In this document: in pieces, positions 46,204 through 57,050 of the stretch
Numbering within the stretch: the first letter of the stretch is position 1
How the letters are laid out: each line of letters opens with the position of its first letter
Source: Francisella salimarina
GTDB lineage: Bacteria > Pseudomonadota > Gammaproteobacteria > Francisellales > Francisellaceae
DNA length: 64,000 nucleotides
Direction of reading: 5' to 3'
NCBI RefSeq assembly: GCF_007923265.1
Contig: NZ_VOJA01000003.1
Span: 434,001 to 498,000 of the forward strand
The notes under the pieces: model-generated
Databases searched by the model: none
What the model was told of the DNA's origin: nothing
What the model saw: the letters and a program-made list of their open reading frames with translations, nothing else
Made by a program: the position numbers and the translations under genes

Positions 46204-46821
46204 TTAAGCTTTAATTAGTTTTATAAACTCATCGACATATTGTTTTTGAACTATTTTAGTATCAATGTTATCGATAAAGTCCGATAGCTGGCACATCTCT
46301 AAATCACTATATCCACAGGGGTTAATATAACTAAATGGCGTAAGATCCATTTTAGTATTTATAGCAATGCCGTGGTAGCTTTTACCTTGCTTTATTCTTA
46401 AGCCAAGAGAAGCTATTTTTTTATTATCAATATATATGCCATGGGCATTCTCAATAATGTGAGGGTCAAGATTATAGTGCTTTTGAAGTATATTGATACA
46501 GGCTTGCTCTACTACATCAACTAATTTTTTTGCACCAAGTTTATTTCTTTTTATATCAAGCATAAAGTATATTACAACTTGACCAGGACCGTGATATGTA
46601 ACTTGTCCACCTCTATCGGTTTCAACAATAGGTATATTGTGCGGATTTAGGATATGTTTGGATTTGCCATGTTTTCCTTGTGTAAAAACACTCAGGTGTT
46701 CAACAAGCCAAATCTCATCCTTAGTAGTATTGTCACGTTCGGTTGTGAAATCAGCCATTCGTTCAAAAACATTAGAGTATGGCTGTAATCCTAAATCTCT
46801 AATTATGATATCTTCTTTCAT
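46204..46821 (-). CDS. lipB: Octanoyl-[acyl carrier protein]:protein N-octanoyltransferase LipB
   Basis: This 205-residue LipB transfers octanoate from acyl carrier protein to lipoyl domains. The family signature [12 protein letters not shown] (about 69-80), KIASLGLRI with catalytic Lys, and [13 protein letters not shown] with catalytic Cys are all present. It is the last gene of dacA-ybeD-lipB, with 13 bases to ybeD. This order is conserved in many gammaproteobacteria. Confidence 0.96.
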   Translation of the reverse strand: MKEDIIIRDLGLQPYSNVFERMADFTTERDNTTKDEIWLVEHLSVFTQGKHGKSKHILNPHNIPIVETDRGGQVTYHGPGQVVIYFMLDIKRNKLGAKKLVDVVEQACINILQKHYNLDPHIIENAHGIYIDNKKIASLGLRIKQGKSYHGIAINTKMDLTPFSYINPCGYSDLEMCQLSDFIDNIDTKIVQKQYVDEFIKLIKA

Positions 46822-46834
46822 AGAGTAACGATTA

Positions 46835-47119
46835 TTATAAAACCATGTGTACTTCAGGATGGCTAGAAATTTCTTTGTAAATATTATCTAACTGTTGTTT
46901 GCTATCAGCTGTAAATATGGCTGTAATAGATATATATTTACCAGTTTTACTTTCTTTGGTATTAAAATCAATCTCATCATGTTTTGGAACATGTTTTTCA
47001 AAGACTTTAAGAATAAATTCAACAGTCTCTTTCTGTGGGTTTGCCATAATCTTTATTGGAAATTGACAGGGAAACTCAAAAAAAGTTTCTGGCTGATTAC
47101 TGTTATTATCTTCAGACAT
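46835..47119 (-). CDS. ybeD: YbeD/DUF493 family protein
   Basis: This is a DUF493 protein of 94 residues with [13 protein letters not shown] (about 15-27) and HPEVHMVL at the end. The ACT-like fold is known from structure; the role is unclear but is linked to lipoate or envelope genes by context. The start is set at ATG 47119 because an AGAGGA site lies a few bases before it. A longer frame would run into the dacA end and lacks a site. Confidence 0.93.
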   Translation of the reverse strand: MSEDNNSNQPETFFEFPCQFPIKIMANPQKETVEFILKVFEKHVPKHDEIDFNTKESKTGKYISITAIFTADSKQQLDNIYKEISSHPEVHMVL

Positions 47120-47141
47120 TATAAATCCTCTTATTTTAGGG

Positions 47142-48476
47142 TTACCACCAACCTCTTTGTGATATATCATTCATAGATATCACTGGTACACTTGCTATTT
47201 TTTCTTTAGTGTCTCCAAGAGTTATGACTAGTTCACCTACTGGTTGTCCTTTTTTAATTGGAGCTTTTAATCCGGATGTAAACACAATACCTTGCTTTAA
47301 GAATGGAATATAAGTTTTAGGTACGGTTTTATAAATATTTTGAGTTGAGGCTACAGTTATCTTTTGTCCAGCTTTGGCGTTAGGGATGTTATCAGCACTT
47401 ATTGTGACTGGAGAGTTAGCTTTGTATAATAAGACATTTTCGTACTTACTTATAGCATACCTCAATAATTTAGAAGATTCTGAATCTCTTTTAGCCGAGC
47501 TACTAGTACCAAGTACTACAGAGATGAATCTCTCGCCATCTTGTTTTGCAGAGGATACTAAGCAATAGCCAGCTGCATCTGTGTGGCCTGTTTTCATGCC
47601 ATCAGCACCATCAAAAGTGAATAGAAGCCTGTTTCGATTGTTTTGAAGTACAAAGTTGTCGCCTTTAGGGAATAGTTTTGAGCACTTATCTTGAGCTTGA
47701 GAGTCTAGCCCTTTTGCAGTAAAACTCTCTAAAACATTACCGCTTGAACGATCAAATTTAGGTAAACATTGCTTGCGATCTGCTATACTTACAGATTCTT
47801 GCTCTGTAGCATTCCAAACCAAACCTCTGTCATCGTATATCTCATATGCTTCAGGGAAATTATATATGTAAGATCTAGCTAGTAATGCCATGTCATGCGC
47901 AGTTGTATACTGTTCTCCTCCAGGCAACCCATCTGGGTTGGCAAAGTGAGTATTATTCATTCCAATTGCTTTTGCTGTTTGATTCATAAGATCAGTAAAT
48001 GCATCGGCAGTACCACCGATATATTCTGCTAAAGCTATAGTAGCATCATTACCCGATACAACATCCATTCCTGTTACTAAATTTTTAACAGATACTTTAG
48101 CTCCTGCTTTCACATACATTTTAGATCCGCCAGTTGAAGCAGCTTTTGCACTTATTGGTACCATAGTATCCCAACTAAGGTTTCCTGCTTTGATTTCACT
48201 GGCAACAATATAAGATGTCATGATTTTGGTCAAACTAGCAGGAGGTCTTCTCACATCCATATTTTTCTCACTAACTACATCACCAGTGCGATAATTCATA
48301 GCTACCCATGCTGGAGCATCTAGCTCAATATTTACAGGTCTTACTATTATATCTTTCTGTGCTAGTCCGTTACCTCCATTAAAATATGGGTCTGAGCTAG
48401 AAGAAATATTGGGTGCTGCGAATGCTGTAGTTGCAACCAAACTAGCTGTTAATAAAGCCATCTTTTTAAATTTCAT
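47142..48476 (-). CDS. dacA: D-alanyl-D-alanine carboxypeptidase, PBP5/6 type
   Basis: This 444-residue low-molecular-weight penicillin-binding protein has a signal peptide (ending AFA-AP). It shows SxxK as SLTK (Ser81, Lys84), SGN in VVSGNDATI and KTG in MKTGHTDAAGY. A C-terminal beta domain (about 340-435) and an amphipathic end likely anchor it to the inner membrane. It removes the terminal D-Ala of peptidoglycan stem peptides. Within the window it is the second such enzyme, next to dacB. It heads dacA-ybeD-lipB. Confidence 0.94.
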   Translation of the reverse strand: MKFKKMALLTASLVATTAFAAPNISSSSDPYFNGGNGLAQKDIIVRPVNIELDAPAWVAMNYRTGDVVSEKNMDVRRPPASLTKIMTSYIVASEIKAGNLSWDTMVPISAKAASTGGSKMYVKAGAKVSVKNLVTGMDVVSGNDATIALAEYIGGTADAFTDLMNQTAKAIGMNNTHFANPDGLPGGEQYTTAHDMALLARSYIYNFPEAYEIYDDRGLVWNATEQESVSIADRKQCLPKFDRSSGNVLESFTAKGLDSQAQDKCSKLFPKGDNFVLQNNRNRLLFTFDGADGMKTGHTDAAGYCLVSSAKQDGERFISVVLGTSSSAKRDSESSKLLRYAISKYENVLLYKANSPVTISADNIPNAKAGQKITVASTQNIYKTVPKTYIPFLKQGIVFTSGLKAPIKKGQPVGELVITLGDTKEKIASVPVISMNDISQRGWW

Positions 48477-48633
48477 AATTTTCCTCTTTAAACTTTTGTT
48501 AAAGTGTAACTTATTAAGTAATATCTCAGAGTATTTTAATATTTATAGGTTATAAATACAAAGGTTTTTATGATAGACTCTTGTATAGTGTATCAAGCGT
48601 TTATGCTTTAGCAAAAATATAGGAGAAATTGTT

Positions 48634-49155
48634 ATGCTAAAAAATATACCTTGTGGAAAAGATATTCCTAATGATTTCAATGTTGTTATTGAAATACCCC
48701 AAGATAGTGATCCGATCAAGTATGAGTTTGATAAAGATAGTGACATGATAGTTGTTGACAGATTTATGTCATCTACTATGAGATATCCTTGTAACTATGG
48801 TTTCGTACCAAATACTCTTTACGATGATGGAGACCCAATTGATGTGTTAGTATTGGCTCCATATCCTCTTGCGGTAGGTTGTGTGATTAACTGTAGAGCA
48901 GTTGGTGTTTTCAAAATGGAAGATGATGGTGGTGTTGATGCAAAAATTATTGCAGTACCAAGCTCTAAATTAACTAAGGAATATGATCATATAAATGATG
49001 TTGATGATTTGCCTGTTTCTTTAAAACAAAAAGTTGAGCATTTCTTCACTCATTATAAAGATCTTGATTCTGGTAAGTGGGTAAAAGTTGATGGCTGGGA
49101 TGATGTCGCTTTTGCTAAAAAAGAAATCGAAAAATCTGTAAATAATTATAAATAA
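48634..49155 (+). CDS. ppa: Inorganic pyrophosphatase
   Basis: This 173-residue family I soluble pyrophosphatase has the signature [13 protein letters not shown] with the metal-binding Asp residues (about 66-78) and [12 protein letters not shown] before it. It hydrolyses pyrophosphate to pull forward biosynthetic reactions. The length equals E. coli Ppa (176) within a few residues. AGGAG precedes the ATG. It is divergent from dacA. Confidence 0.97.
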   Translation: MLKNIPCGKDIPNDFNVVIEIPQDSDPIKYEFDKDSDMIVVDRFMSSTMRYPCNYGFVPNTLYDDGDPIDVLVLAPYPLAVGCVINCRAVGVFKMEDDGGVDAKIIAVPSSKLTKEYDHINDVDDLPVSLKQKVEHFFTHYKDLDSGKWVKVDGWDDVAFAKKEIEKSVNNYK

Positions 49156-49229
49156 TTTCTTCTTTTGTTTTTAATATTTTAGTCTCTAAGTCATTTGTGA
49201 TAATATTTCATATCGAATTCAATATTTTC

Positions 49230-49781
49230 ATGAAATTTAGTATGAAGCAAAATGTCGTAAATAGTATTAAACTAGTAATCTTTGATGTCGACGGTGTCCT
49301 TACAGATAGTAGAATAATAATCTCAAATGACGGAAATGAGTTTAAAAACTTTAATGTTAAAGATGGTCTTGGTATCGTTCTGTTACAGAAATTGGGTATT
49401 AAAGTTGCAATTATAACTGGTAAAGAATCAAAGATTGTTCAGCAGAGACTTCAAAGTTTAGGTCTAGATCCCCAAGATATTTATCAAGGCCAAAAAAATA
49501 AAATCAAAGCATATGAAAGCTTAAAAAATAAATATAGTCTAAATGATCAGAATATTGCTTATATGGGGGATGATTTGCCAGATCTTGTGTTAATGAATAA
49601 GGTAGGGTTGTCTGCAACGCCTACAGACTCAATATCACTAGTAAAAGAATATGCAAACTATGTATGCCAAAATAATGGTGGTAATGCTGCAGTTAGGGAG
49701 TTTTGTGACTATATTATTAAGCAATCAGGTTTTTATGATAAGGTTATTAAAGATTTTATTGAGACTGGTGAGGTTAAATAA
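49230..49781 (+). CDS. kdsC: 3-deoxy-D-manno-octulosonate 8-phosphate phosphatase KdsC
   Basis: This HAD phosphatase of about 183 residues has the motif IFDVDGVLTD, VAIITGKES and AYMGDDLPDLVLM. This is the tetrameric C0-type KdsC used for KDO synthesis. The start is uncertain: a GTG at 49197 gives a longer frame, but ATG 49230 or 49242 gives the usual N-terminal length, and no strong ribosome site distinguishes them. It is followed by lptC, lptA and lptB, the common LPS cluster order. Confidence 0.92.
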   Translation: MKFSMKQNVVNSIKLVIFDVDGVLTDSRIIISNDGNEFKNFNVKDGLGIVLLQKLGIKVAIITGKESKIVQQRLQSLGLDPQDIYQGQKNKIKAYESLKNKYSLNDQNIAYMGDDLPDLVLMNKVGLSATPTDSISLVKEYANYVCQNNGGNAAVREFCDYIIKQSGFYDKVIKDFIETGEVK

Positions 49782-49789
49782 ACAAAAAT

Positions 49790-50422
49790 ATGAAGTTTTT
49801 CACTAAGTATTCTTTATTTGCTAACGTACTTTCCATAGTCATTATTATCGTAGCTATGCTATATATAAGTTACAATGCTTTAGATGGTGCAAAACCATTA
49901 AAATCTAGTCAACAGAAGAATAGAGTTGAATTAAAGGCTTATGATTTTACATACAATAAATATGATGTAAAAGGTAATTTAGTAACGAATTACTTTTCAA
50001 AAGAGTTAAGACGCTATATTAATCAAGATTTATTTATGATTAATCTTACAGAAAAAAGTTATGATGATAAAACAGGCAAGTTACAGTGGCAAGTTAAGTC
50101 TAAGTATGGCTATATTCAACAGTTTACTGGTCAAAATTTGACTCACTTATATGATGGTGTTGATGCAATTATTTATACTAGTAATGATTCATCAGGTAAT
50201 CAAACTAATGAGGGTAAAAACTCCTCTTTAGATAGAATCTTTATTAAAACTTCAGAGATGTTTTATAACTCTGGTTCAAAAGATTTTTATAATGCTAGAT
50301 TTACAAAGATGTATGATCCTGAGACTGGTAACAATACAACCGGTATTGGAGTATCAGGAAATTCAGACTCAAAAGTTATAAGACTAGGTCAGAATGTGAG
50401 GAGTTATTATGCATCTAGTTAG
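49790..50422 (+). CDS. lptC: LPS export protein LptC
   Basis: This 210-residue single-pass protein has an N-terminal membrane segment (about 10-28). The periplasmic beta-jellyroll (VELKAYDFTYNKYDVKGNLV and later strands) is of the LptC type. It carries LPS from the LptBFG transporter to LptA. It is 8 bases after kdsC and overlaps lptA by 14 bases. lptF and lptG are not in the window. Confidence 0.88.
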   Translation: MKFFTKYSLFANVLSIVIIIVAMLYISYNALDGAKPLKSSQQKNRVELKAYDFTYNKYDVKGNLVTNYFSKELRRYINQDLFMINLTEKSYDDKTGKLQWQVKSKYGYIQQFTGQNLTHLYDGVDAIIYTSNDSSGNQTNEGKNSSLDRIFIKTSEMFYNSGSKDFYNARFTKMYDPETGNNTTGIGVSGNSDSKVIRLGQNVRSYYASS

Positions 50423-51284
50423 AATGATAGGATTAACGCTACTAGTATTTGTTTCTAATGCTTTCTCAGAAACACAAGTGAATCAAATAGATGATGCTCT
50501 TCCGATGTATAATGCAGCAGCACAAGAAGATAGTGTTACTGATAATGAAAAAGAGGATAATTCTGAGAGCAATAGTTTGAAAGAATATGGACCGGTAACA
50601 ATATGTGCCGATAGTGCTACATATGATGATAGTCAGCATGTTATTACCTATTTAGGCAATGTATTTGTAATGCAAATCCATAACAAGCATATACTTTGTC
50701 ATAAACCTATAGCACCTAAAAAAGATGTTATTTATTTTGAAAGAGATGCAAATTTATCTCTGGAACAATTACAAGAGAGTTGGTTAAAAACAGCTAAACA
50801 ACTATGTTCTGAACAAAAAGAATGTAACTTCATATCTGGACAGAGACTTGTAATAAATTTGGATGAGAATAAGAAACTGAAAACCTTCACCATGATTTCA
50901 GATGATAATCATAATTCCCAATTCTATACATATCCAACAAATTCAAACCCTGACTATAAAGATGTTAAGACTGCGACAAGAGGTCCTGTTGAGGGTAAGT
51001 CAAAAATGATAATCTATCATGTTGATGACAAGCATCTAGAAATGTACAGAAAGGCTGTAGCTTTCCAAAACGATAATGTTTATAAGGGTGAAAAAGTTAT
51101 TTTTGATATTGAACATGATCTAATATCAATTCCTGGTAGTGAAAATAAAAGATCAACAATAATATTAGATGGAGTACAGAAACAGACTAAAATTGATACA
51201 GGTCTAACTCCTATTAGTGACTATGAGAAAGATAGACAAAAAGGAAGTGTTAGAGGCTTAAATACATATAACTCTACAACTTAA
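50409..51284 (+). CDS. lptA: LPS transport periplasmic protein LptA
   Basis: This 291-residue exported protein has a signal peptide ending NAFS-ET and an OstA-like beta-jellyroll ([21 protein letters not shown]). It forms the periplasmic bridge for LPS. It is about 100 residues longer than E. coli LptA (185). The extra sequence includes an acidic linker after the signal and a middle insertion with several Cys residues. GAGGAG precedes the ATG. It overlaps lptC by 14 bases. Confidence 0.88.
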   Translation: MHLVRMIGLTLLVFVSNAFSETQVNQIDDALPMYNAAAQEDSVTDNEKEDNSESNSLKEYGPVTICADSATYDDSQHVITYLGNVFVMQIHNKHILCHKPIAPKKDVIYFERDANLSLEQLQESWLKTAKQLCSEQKECNFISGQRLVINLDENKKLKTFTMISDDNHNSQFYTYPTNSNPDYKDVKTATRGPVEGKSKMIIYHVDDKHLEMYRKAVAFQNDNVYKGEKVIFDIEHDLISIPGSENKRSTIILDGVQKQTKIDTGLTPISDYEKDRQKGSVRGLNTYNSTT

Positions 51285-51304
51285 TTAAAGCAGACAGGTT
51301 TAAA

Positions 51305-52036
51305 ATGGAAAAATATACATTAGAAGCAAAAAGACTAGGTAAAAAATATGGTTCGCGATGGGTTGTAAATAATGTCTCCATGAAAGTTTCAACTGGTGAA
51401 ATAGTTGGTCTCCTGGGACCTAATGGAGCCGGGAAAACAACATCTTTTTATATGATTGTAGGACTTGTCGCTGCAACACGTGGTAAGGTGCATATGGGGG
51501 ATGATGATGTAACAAAGATGCCAATTCACCTTAGAGCTAGAAGAGGCTTGGGTTATCTTCCTCAAGAGGCTTCTGTTTTCAGAAAACTAAGTGTTGAAGA
51601 TAATATTGTTGCTATTTTGGAGACTCGTAAAGAACTTAGTAAAATCCAAATTGAAGAAAAACTAAATCAACTTTTGGATGAGTTTAGTATTCAGCACATA
51701 CGTAAAAGTTTAGGTATGAGCTTATCTGGAGGAGAGCGAAGAAGAGTTGAAATTGCAAGGGCTCTTGCTATGGATCCTAAGTTTATACTTCTAGATGAAC
51801 CGTTTGCCGGAGTTGATCCAGTATCTGTAATAGAGATTAAAGAAGTTGTGAGACATCTTAAAGATAGAGGGATAGGTGTGTTAATTACAGACCATAATGT
51901 ACGAGAGACGCTTGATATTTGTGAGAGAGCATACATTGTTAATGCTGGAAATATGCTCGCTGCTGGTACACCAGAAGAAGTCTTAGCTGATGAAACGGTT
52001 AGAAAGGTATACCTTGGAGAAGACTTTAAGCTGTAA
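51305..52036 (+). CDS. lptB: LPS export ABC transporter ATP-binding protein LptB
   Basis: This 243-residue ABC ATPase has Walker [10 protein letters not shown], the LptB-type Q-loop LPQEASVF, signature [10 protein letters not shown] and Walker [14 protein letters not shown]. Its closest family by these motifs is LptB, and it follows lptA by 20 bases. It powers extraction of LPS from the inner membrane together with LptF and LptG, which lie elsewhere. Confidence 0.96.
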   Translation: MEKYTLEAKRLGKKYGSRWVVNNVSMKVSTGEIVGLLGPNGAGKTTSFYMIVGLVAATRGKVHMGDDDVTKMPIHLRARRGLGYLPQEASVFRKLSVEDNIVAILETRKELSKIQIEEKLNQLLDEFSIQHIRKSLGMSLSGGERRRVEIARALAMDPKFILLDEPFAGVDPVSVIEIKEVVRHLKDRGIGVLITDHNVRETLDICERAYIVNAGNMLAAGTPEEVLADETVRKVYLGEDFKL

Positions 52037-52065
52037 TAATCACAACTCATAAAAGGAATTAAATT

Positions 52066-52662
52066 ATGCAAATTGATCTGACAAAATCAAAAGTAATTTG
52101 TATAGGTAGAAACTATGTTGAACATATTCATGAACTGAATAATGAAGTTCCAGATAGTCCGGTAATATTTATCAAACCTAACTCAAGTATAGCTAAAAAT
52201 CTTAAATTATCGTCAGCTAGAGAAACACACTATGAGTGTGAGATAGTTTTTGCTTTTGATAATGATTCAAATATAAAAGCGGTAGGTTTAGGTTTAGATT
52301 TAACTGATAGGAATGTACAATCAAAGCTTAAATCAAAAGGACTTCCGTGGGAGTTAGCAAAAGCTTTTGATAATAGTGCTGTGATTAGTGACTTTGTTGA
52401 AATCAATAATCAGGATGTTGAATTTTTAAACTTCAAAGCATATAAAAATAGCTCTTTAATTCAGCAAGGCAGTTATGATTTAATGATTTATAAACCCCAA
52501 CAAATTATAGATTTTTTAAAACAAAATGAAATCACTATAGCTGAAAATGATTTGTTGATGACAGGAACACCCAAAGGTGTCGGGGTAGTAAGTATCGGTG
52601 ATAAATTTAGAATAGAGCTTTTTTGTAAAGATAAAAAAATATTAGAAACAACTTTTGGATAA
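52066..52662 (+). CDS. Fumarylacetoacetate hydrolase family protein
   Basis: This 198-residue FAH-fold enzyme begins with the YcgM/FAHD1-type CIGRNYVEHIHEL. It has metal-binding acidic residues in HYECEIVFAFD (the H-x-E-x-E pattern) and a GTPKGVG loop near the C-terminus. Relatives hydrolyse acylpyruvates or decarboxylate oxaloacetate. It follows lptB by 29 bases and precedes the fusion gene by 7 bases, so these probably share a transcript. Confidence 0.88.
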   Translation: MQIDLTKSKVICIGRNYVEHIHELNNEVPDSPVIFIKPNSSIAKNLKLSSARETHYECEIVFAFDNDSNIKAVGLGLDLTDRNVQSKLKSKGLPWELAKAFDNSAVISDFVEINNQDVEFLNFKAYKNSSLIQQGSYDLMIYKPQQIIDFLKQNEITIAENDLLMTGTPKGVGVVSIGDKFRIELFCKDKKILETTFG

Positions 52663-52669
52663 ATGAGAT

Positions 52670-54505
52670 ATGTGGGCAATTGTAGGAAGTAGTGGTTTTG
52701 AGTCTTTTGATGATTTTGAAATTATAGAAGAACTCTCTCGAGAAACTCCATATGGTTTGTGTTCTAATGGTTTATTTAAAATAAAAATAGAAGATAAGGA
52801 AGCATTATTTCTAAATAGAACTGGTTTAGGTCAGAATATATTACCGCATCAAATAAACTACAAAGCGAATATATATGCTTTGAAAAAATATGGTGCTACT
52901 TCTATTATTGCATTATCTTCAGTTAGAAGTTTAAGAGAAGAGTTAAAACCTGGAGATATGGTTATTCCATATCAGTTTATTGATAGAACAAAATCTTTAC
53001 GAGAATTTACGTTTTGTGAACAGGGGTTGCTTAACTATGTATCTCTTTCAAAACCTATAACAGAGAGTATAGCTGAAGAAATTAGAGCAAAGAAACAAGA
53101 GTTTGATTTTGATATTCATTTTAAGCAGAGCTACGTTTGTATAGAAGGACCCCAATTTCCTACTATAATTGATGCTAAATGCTTCCAGAGTATGGGAGGT
53201 GGTGTCATAGGTATGACGGCTTTTCCAGAGTTTGCTTTAGCAAGAGAAGCGGGGCTTAATTATATTAGCTGTAACTTTATTGTTGACTATGTTCCTTGGT
53301 CATATGATGTTAGAAATTTGTATAATGTATTAGAAATAAGGGAAACAAATAATTATAAAGCTGAAAAAATTGTCAAGTGGATGATAAATAACTTGTCATT
53401 TTATGCTGAAAATGATTGTCATGAACTGGGTATTGCTCGATATTTATCAACACCTATTGAGTCATTGCCTCCAAATAAGAAAGAGTGGCTAAAAGTTATA
53501 GCTAAGGATAACTCTGAGCATGAAGAAGCACTTGAAGCTGAAATTCTTAAAAAGGTTCCAGATCTATATGGAGGTATTAAGACTATACCACCTAAGCTTC
53601 AAGACTTACTGACATTTATTAGTAAATTTGATAGGGATGGCAATCGACAAGATATCGAAGCAACTAGAAAGGCAGCGGCATCGCTAGGCTTATATAGTTA
53701 TCCTAAGGTAGATCTAGAAAGTGTTGAAGATATTGAAATAAAACATGCTGATAATGGTCATAATATCCCTGTTAGAGTATATAATCCTAAAACTGATGAG
53801 AAACTTAAAGTAATAATCTTTTCTCATGGTGGAGGGTTTGTATCTGGTACTTTAGACTCATTTGATGCTTTTTGCCGCAAGCTTGCTTTAACTACCAATA
53901 GGATTGTTTTTGCTGTTGATTATCGTCTTGCGCCTGAACATAAATTTCCAGCTGGTTTGAATGATGTTGAGTTTATTACAGAATATGTTTATCAACACTC
54001 TAAAAAACTTGGTGTATCTCGTAAGAAATTTACTTTAATGGGTGATAGCGCAGGAGCTAATTTGACAGTTTTAGCAACTTATAATCTATTACAAAAAGGT
54101 AGTGTTAAAATTGCCAATAATATTATTTTATACCCATCTGTAGATTTATCGCATATGCCTACGAAATCGCTTGAAGACTATTCTAGTGGCTATATTTTAA
54201 CTAAAGCAAAAACAAAATGGTATTCTGAGTTATACGTGCCTGAAGGTATGGATAAATGCTCTCCTGAAATATCACCGTTTTATATCAAAGAATTAGATAA
54301 TATGCCGAGAACTTTAGTTATGACAGCAGGCTATGACCCTTTAAAAGATGAGGGCTTATTATTTGCTGAAAGGCTTCTTAGACATGATGTTGAGGTACAA
54401 CATTATCACTTTGATAGTTTGGTACATGGTTTTATCAATTTCTCAAAACTGATTCCAAAAGAGATGGAAATACTTCATTCTAGAGTTGTTAAATTTCTTG
54501 GCTAA
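52670..54505 (+). CDS. Fusion: purine nucleoside phosphorylase-like domain plus HSL-type esterase
   Basis: One continuous frame of 611 residues joins two enzymes. Residues about 1-250 resemble methylthioadenosine phosphorylase ([63 protein letters not shown]). Residues about 355-611 form an HSL-family esterase with HGGGF (386-390), GDSAGAN (Ser460), DPLKDEG (Asp556) and HGF (His586). In the first domain, key MTAP residues are changed: Thr51 for the phosphate His, Arg86 for the Gly of ACGSL, and Val208 for the second Asp of TDYD. The second domain is intact. Function of the first is therefore open. truA follows 2 bases later. Confidence 0.88.
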   Translation: MWAIVGSSGFESFDDFEIIEELSRETPYGLCSNGLFKIKIEDKEALFLNRTGLGQNILPHQINYKANIYALKKYGATSIIALSSVRSLREELKPGDMVIPYQFIDRTKSLREFTFCEQGLLNYVSLSKPITESIAEEIRAKKQEFDFDIHFKQSYVCIEGPQFPTIIDAKCFQSMGGGVIGMTAFPEFALAREAGLNYISCNFIVDYVPWSYDVRNLYNVLEIRETNNYKAEKIVKWMINNLSFYAENDCHELGIARYLSTPIESLPPNKKEWLKVIAKDNSEHEEALEAEILKKVPDLYGGIKTIPPKLQDLLTFISKFDRDGNRQDIEATRKAAASLGLYSYPKVDLESVEDIEIKHADNGHNIPVRVYNPKTDEKLKVIIFSHGGGFVSGTLDSFDAFCRKLALTTNRIVFAVDYRLAPEHKFPAGLNDVEFITEYVYQHSKKLGVSRKKFTLMGDSAGANLTVLATYNLLQKGSVKIANNIILYPSVDLSHMPTKSLEDYSSGYILTKAKTKWYSELYVPEGMDKCSPEISPFYIKELDNMPRTLVMTAGYDPLKDEGLLFAERLLRHDVEVQHYHFDSLVHGFINFSKLIPKEMEILHSRVVKFLG

Positions 54506-54507
54506 TT

Positions 54508-55284
54508 ATGAAAAATTATCTACTACAAATTGAATATTTTGGTAAAAACTATTGTGGTTGGCAAAGGCAATCGCATTCACCAAGTGTTCAAGAAGAGCTA
54601 GAAAAAGCACTCTCAAAAATTGCAAATCAAAATATCGAAGTTACTTGTGCAGGGCGAACTGATACCGGAGTACATGCGACTTCGCAAGTTGTTAACTTTC
54701 ATTCAGATGCAGATAGGAATCTTAGTTCTTGGATGAGGGGAACGAATGCTCTTTTACCACAAGATATTAAAATACTAGATATTAAAGAAGTTGAAAATAA
54801 TTTTAATTCGAGATTTACAGCGATAAATAGAACCTATAATTATATTATCTATAATTCTGCAATTAGCTCTCCAATATTTGCTGAGCATTGTTTGTGGGAG
54901 AATAGAGAGTTAAATATAGATAAAATGAATCAAGCCTGTAAATACTTATTAGATGAGCAAGATTTTACATCTTTTAGATCATCTCAATGTCAGTCAAACA
55001 CACCATTTAGAAATATTCAAAAAGCTGAGTTTATTAAACAGGGAAGTTTTATAGTATTTGAGGTTGTTGGCAATGCTTTTTTGCACCATATGATTAGAAA
55101 TTTTATAGGCTCCTTACTAAAAGTAGGTTTAGAATTTGAATCTCCAGAATGGATTAAGCTAGTATTAGAAGCTAAGGATAGGACAAAAGCTGCTGAAACA
55201 GCTAAAGCACACGGTCTATATTTTGTTGGAGTTGAATATCCTCAGTTTAGTTTTAAACGTCGAGTAATAGAGCTTTTTTGTTAG
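54508..55284 (+). CDS. truA: tRNA pseudouridine synthase A
   Basis: This 258-residue TruA has the catalytic Asp in [11 protein letters not shown] (about residues 50-60) and the family segments [12 protein letters not shown] and [13 protein letters not shown]. It makes pseudouridine at positions 38-40 of tRNA. The length is normal. It starts 2 bases after the fusion gene stop, so the two are translated from one message. Confidence 0.96.
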   Translation: MKNYLLQIEYFGKNYCGWQRQSHSPSVQEELEKALSKIANQNIEVTCAGRTDTGVHATSQVVNFHSDADRNLSSWMRGTNALLPQDIKILDIKEVENNFNSRFTAINRTYNYIIYNSAISSPIFAEHCLWENRELNIDKMNQACKYLLDEQDFTSFRSSQCQSNTPFRNIQKAEFIKQGSFIVFEVVGNAFLHHMIRNFIGSLLKVGLEFESPEWIKLVLEAKDRTKAAETAKAHGLYFVGVEYPQFSFKRRVIELFC

Positions 55285-55357
55285 TCTAATCATTTAGTTT
55301 TCTAAGAAAGTCTTTTGTAAGTATTTATTTAATGTTACTTTTATTACTAAAAGCTAA

Positions 55358-55385
55358 TTACAATCAAATTCATTTAGGTTAAAAT
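55358..55385 (+). promoter_or_regulatory. Candidate sigma-70 promoter of guaA
   Basis: TTACAA (55358-55363) and TAAAAT (55380-55385) are 16 bases apart and about 32 bases before the guaA ATG. The match is good enough for a likely promoter, though unproven. Confidence 0.45.
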
Positions 55386-55417
55386 ATCCTTTTAAGAAAA
55401 TCTTTATTTCTATAAAA

Positions 55418-56968
55418 ATGACAGATATACATAATCATAAGATTTTGATTTTAGATTTTGGTTCGCAATATACTCAACTTATCGCGCGTAGAGTGAGAGA
55501 GGTTGGTGTGTTTTGCGAAATATTTCCTCACGACATAGCAGATGATTTTATCAAAGATTATCATGCTAAAGGTATAATTCTTTCTGGTGGTCCTGAGTCT
55601 GTATATGATTCAGATGCTAAAGCCCCAGAAATAGTCTTTGAATTAGGTGTTCCTGTTTTGGGTATCTGCTATGGTATGCAGACAATGGTAATGCAGCATG
55701 GTGGAGAAGTAAAAGGAGCTGATCAAAGTGAGTTTGGTAAAGCAATCATTAATATCTTAAAATCATCAGAAAATATATTTTCAAATCTTAAAACAGAACA
55801 GTCTGTATGGATGAGTCATAGCGATAAAGTTACTCAAACTGGCGAACATTTTGAGGTAATAGCATCATCAGCTAATGCTCCTGTTGCAGCTGTTGCTCAC
55901 AAGAGTAAACCTTTTTATGGAGTACAGTTTCATCCAGAAACCACTCATACAGAGAATGGTAAACAGATTATAGAAAATTTTGCCTTAAATATCTGTAAAT
56001 GTGATGCTCTTTGGAATATCGAAAATATTATTGAAAACGATATCAAAGAAATAAAAAAACAGGTTGGAAATGATAGAGTGATTTTAGGCTTATCAGGTGG
56101 TGTTGACTCATCTGTGGTAGCAGCAATATTACATGAAGCTATTGGCGATCAACTTACCTGTATATTTGTAGATACTGGACTACTTCGTCTTAATGAAGGC
56201 GACCAAGTGATGGAAGTATTTGCAGAGCATATGGATATTAATGTTATTCGTGTAAATGCTAAAAATAGATTTTTAGACGCTCTAAAGGGGATTGGTGATC
56301 CTGAAGAAAAGCGTAAAATCATAGGTAAGCTTTTTGTTGATATTTTTGATGAAGAAGCAGCTAAAATCGAAAATGCGAAATGGCTTGCTCAAGGCACGAT
56401 CTATAGTGATGTAATTGAGTCAGCTGGTAATAGCCAGTCTAAAGCTCATGTTATCAAATCTCATCATAACGTTGGTGGTTTGCCAAAAGAGATGAAGCTT
56501 AAGCTATTAGAACCTCTAAGAGAGTTATTCAAAGATGAGGTGCGTAAATTAGGACTAGGCTTAGGCTTACCGTATAATATGCTTTATAGACATCCGTTCC
56601 CAGGTCCAGGTCTTGGTGTGCGTATATTAGGTGAAATTAAGAAAGAGTATGTTGAAACTCTACAAAAAGCAGATGCTATCTTTACTGAAGAGCTCTATAA
56701 GCATAATTTGTATCATGATATTTCTCAGGCCTTCGGGGTTTTCTTACCAGTTAAGTCAGTTGGGGTTGTTGGGGATCAGCGTAGATATGAATATGTTATA
56801 GCATTAAGAGCTGTGGTTAGTATTGATTTTATGACTGCAACATGGGCAAATTTGCCTTATGACTTCTTATCTATAGTTTCAAATAGAATTGTAAATGAAG
56901 TTAAACAAGTATCACGAGTCGTTTATGATGTAACAGGTAAACCACCTGGAACAATTGAGTGGGAGTAA
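55418..56968 (+). CDS. guaA: GMP synthase (glutamine-hydrolysing)
   Basis: This 516-residue GuaA has the glutamine amidotransferase part with [10 protein letters not shown] (nucleophile Cys) and FHPETTHT, followed by the ATP pyrophosphatase motif LSGGVDSSV and the C-terminal dimer domain ending KPPGTIEWE. It converts XMP to GMP. The length matches E. coli (525). guaB is not in the window. Confidence 0.97.
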   Translation: MTDIHNHKILILDFGSQYTQLIARRVREVGVFCEIFPHDIADDFIKDYHAKGIILSGGPESVYDSDAKAPEIVFELGVPVLGICYGMQTMVMQHGGEVKGADQSEFGKAIINILKSSENIFSNLKTEQSVWMSHSDKVTQTGEHFEVIASSANAPVAAVAHKSKPFYGVQFHPETTHTENGKQIIENFALNICKCDALWNIENIIENDIKEIKKQVGNDRVILGLSGGVDSSVVAAILHEAIGDQLTCIFVDTGLLRLNEGDQVMEVFAEHMDINVIRVNAKNRFLDALKGIGDPEEKRKIIGKLFVDIFDEEAAKIENAKWLAQGTIYSDVIESAGNSQSKAHVIKSHHNVGGLPKEMKLKLLEPLRELFKDEVRKLGLGLGLPYNMLYRHPFPGPGLGVRILGEIKKEYVETLQKADAIFTEELYKHNLYHDISQAFGVFLPVKSVGVVGDQRRYEYVIALRAVVSIDFMTATWANLPYDFLSIVSNRIVNEVKQVSRVVYDVTGKPPGTIEWE

Positions 56969-57050
56969 CCACTAGCTGACGAAATGTTTAATTTATTAAA
57001 GTATATATTCTTTAGAATTGTACTTTTGGGTTAGATGAAGATTTTATACT

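Noticed and set aside
49197-49229. GTG start giving kdsC an extra 11 residues
   Set aside because: The upstream stretch has no ribosome site and extends the protein beyond the usual family N-terminus.
52670-54505. Phosphorylase-esterase fusion as a sequencing or assembly error
   Set aside because: The frame is continuous through a normal-looking linker with no homopolymer at the junction, and both domains have the same base composition as their neighbours.
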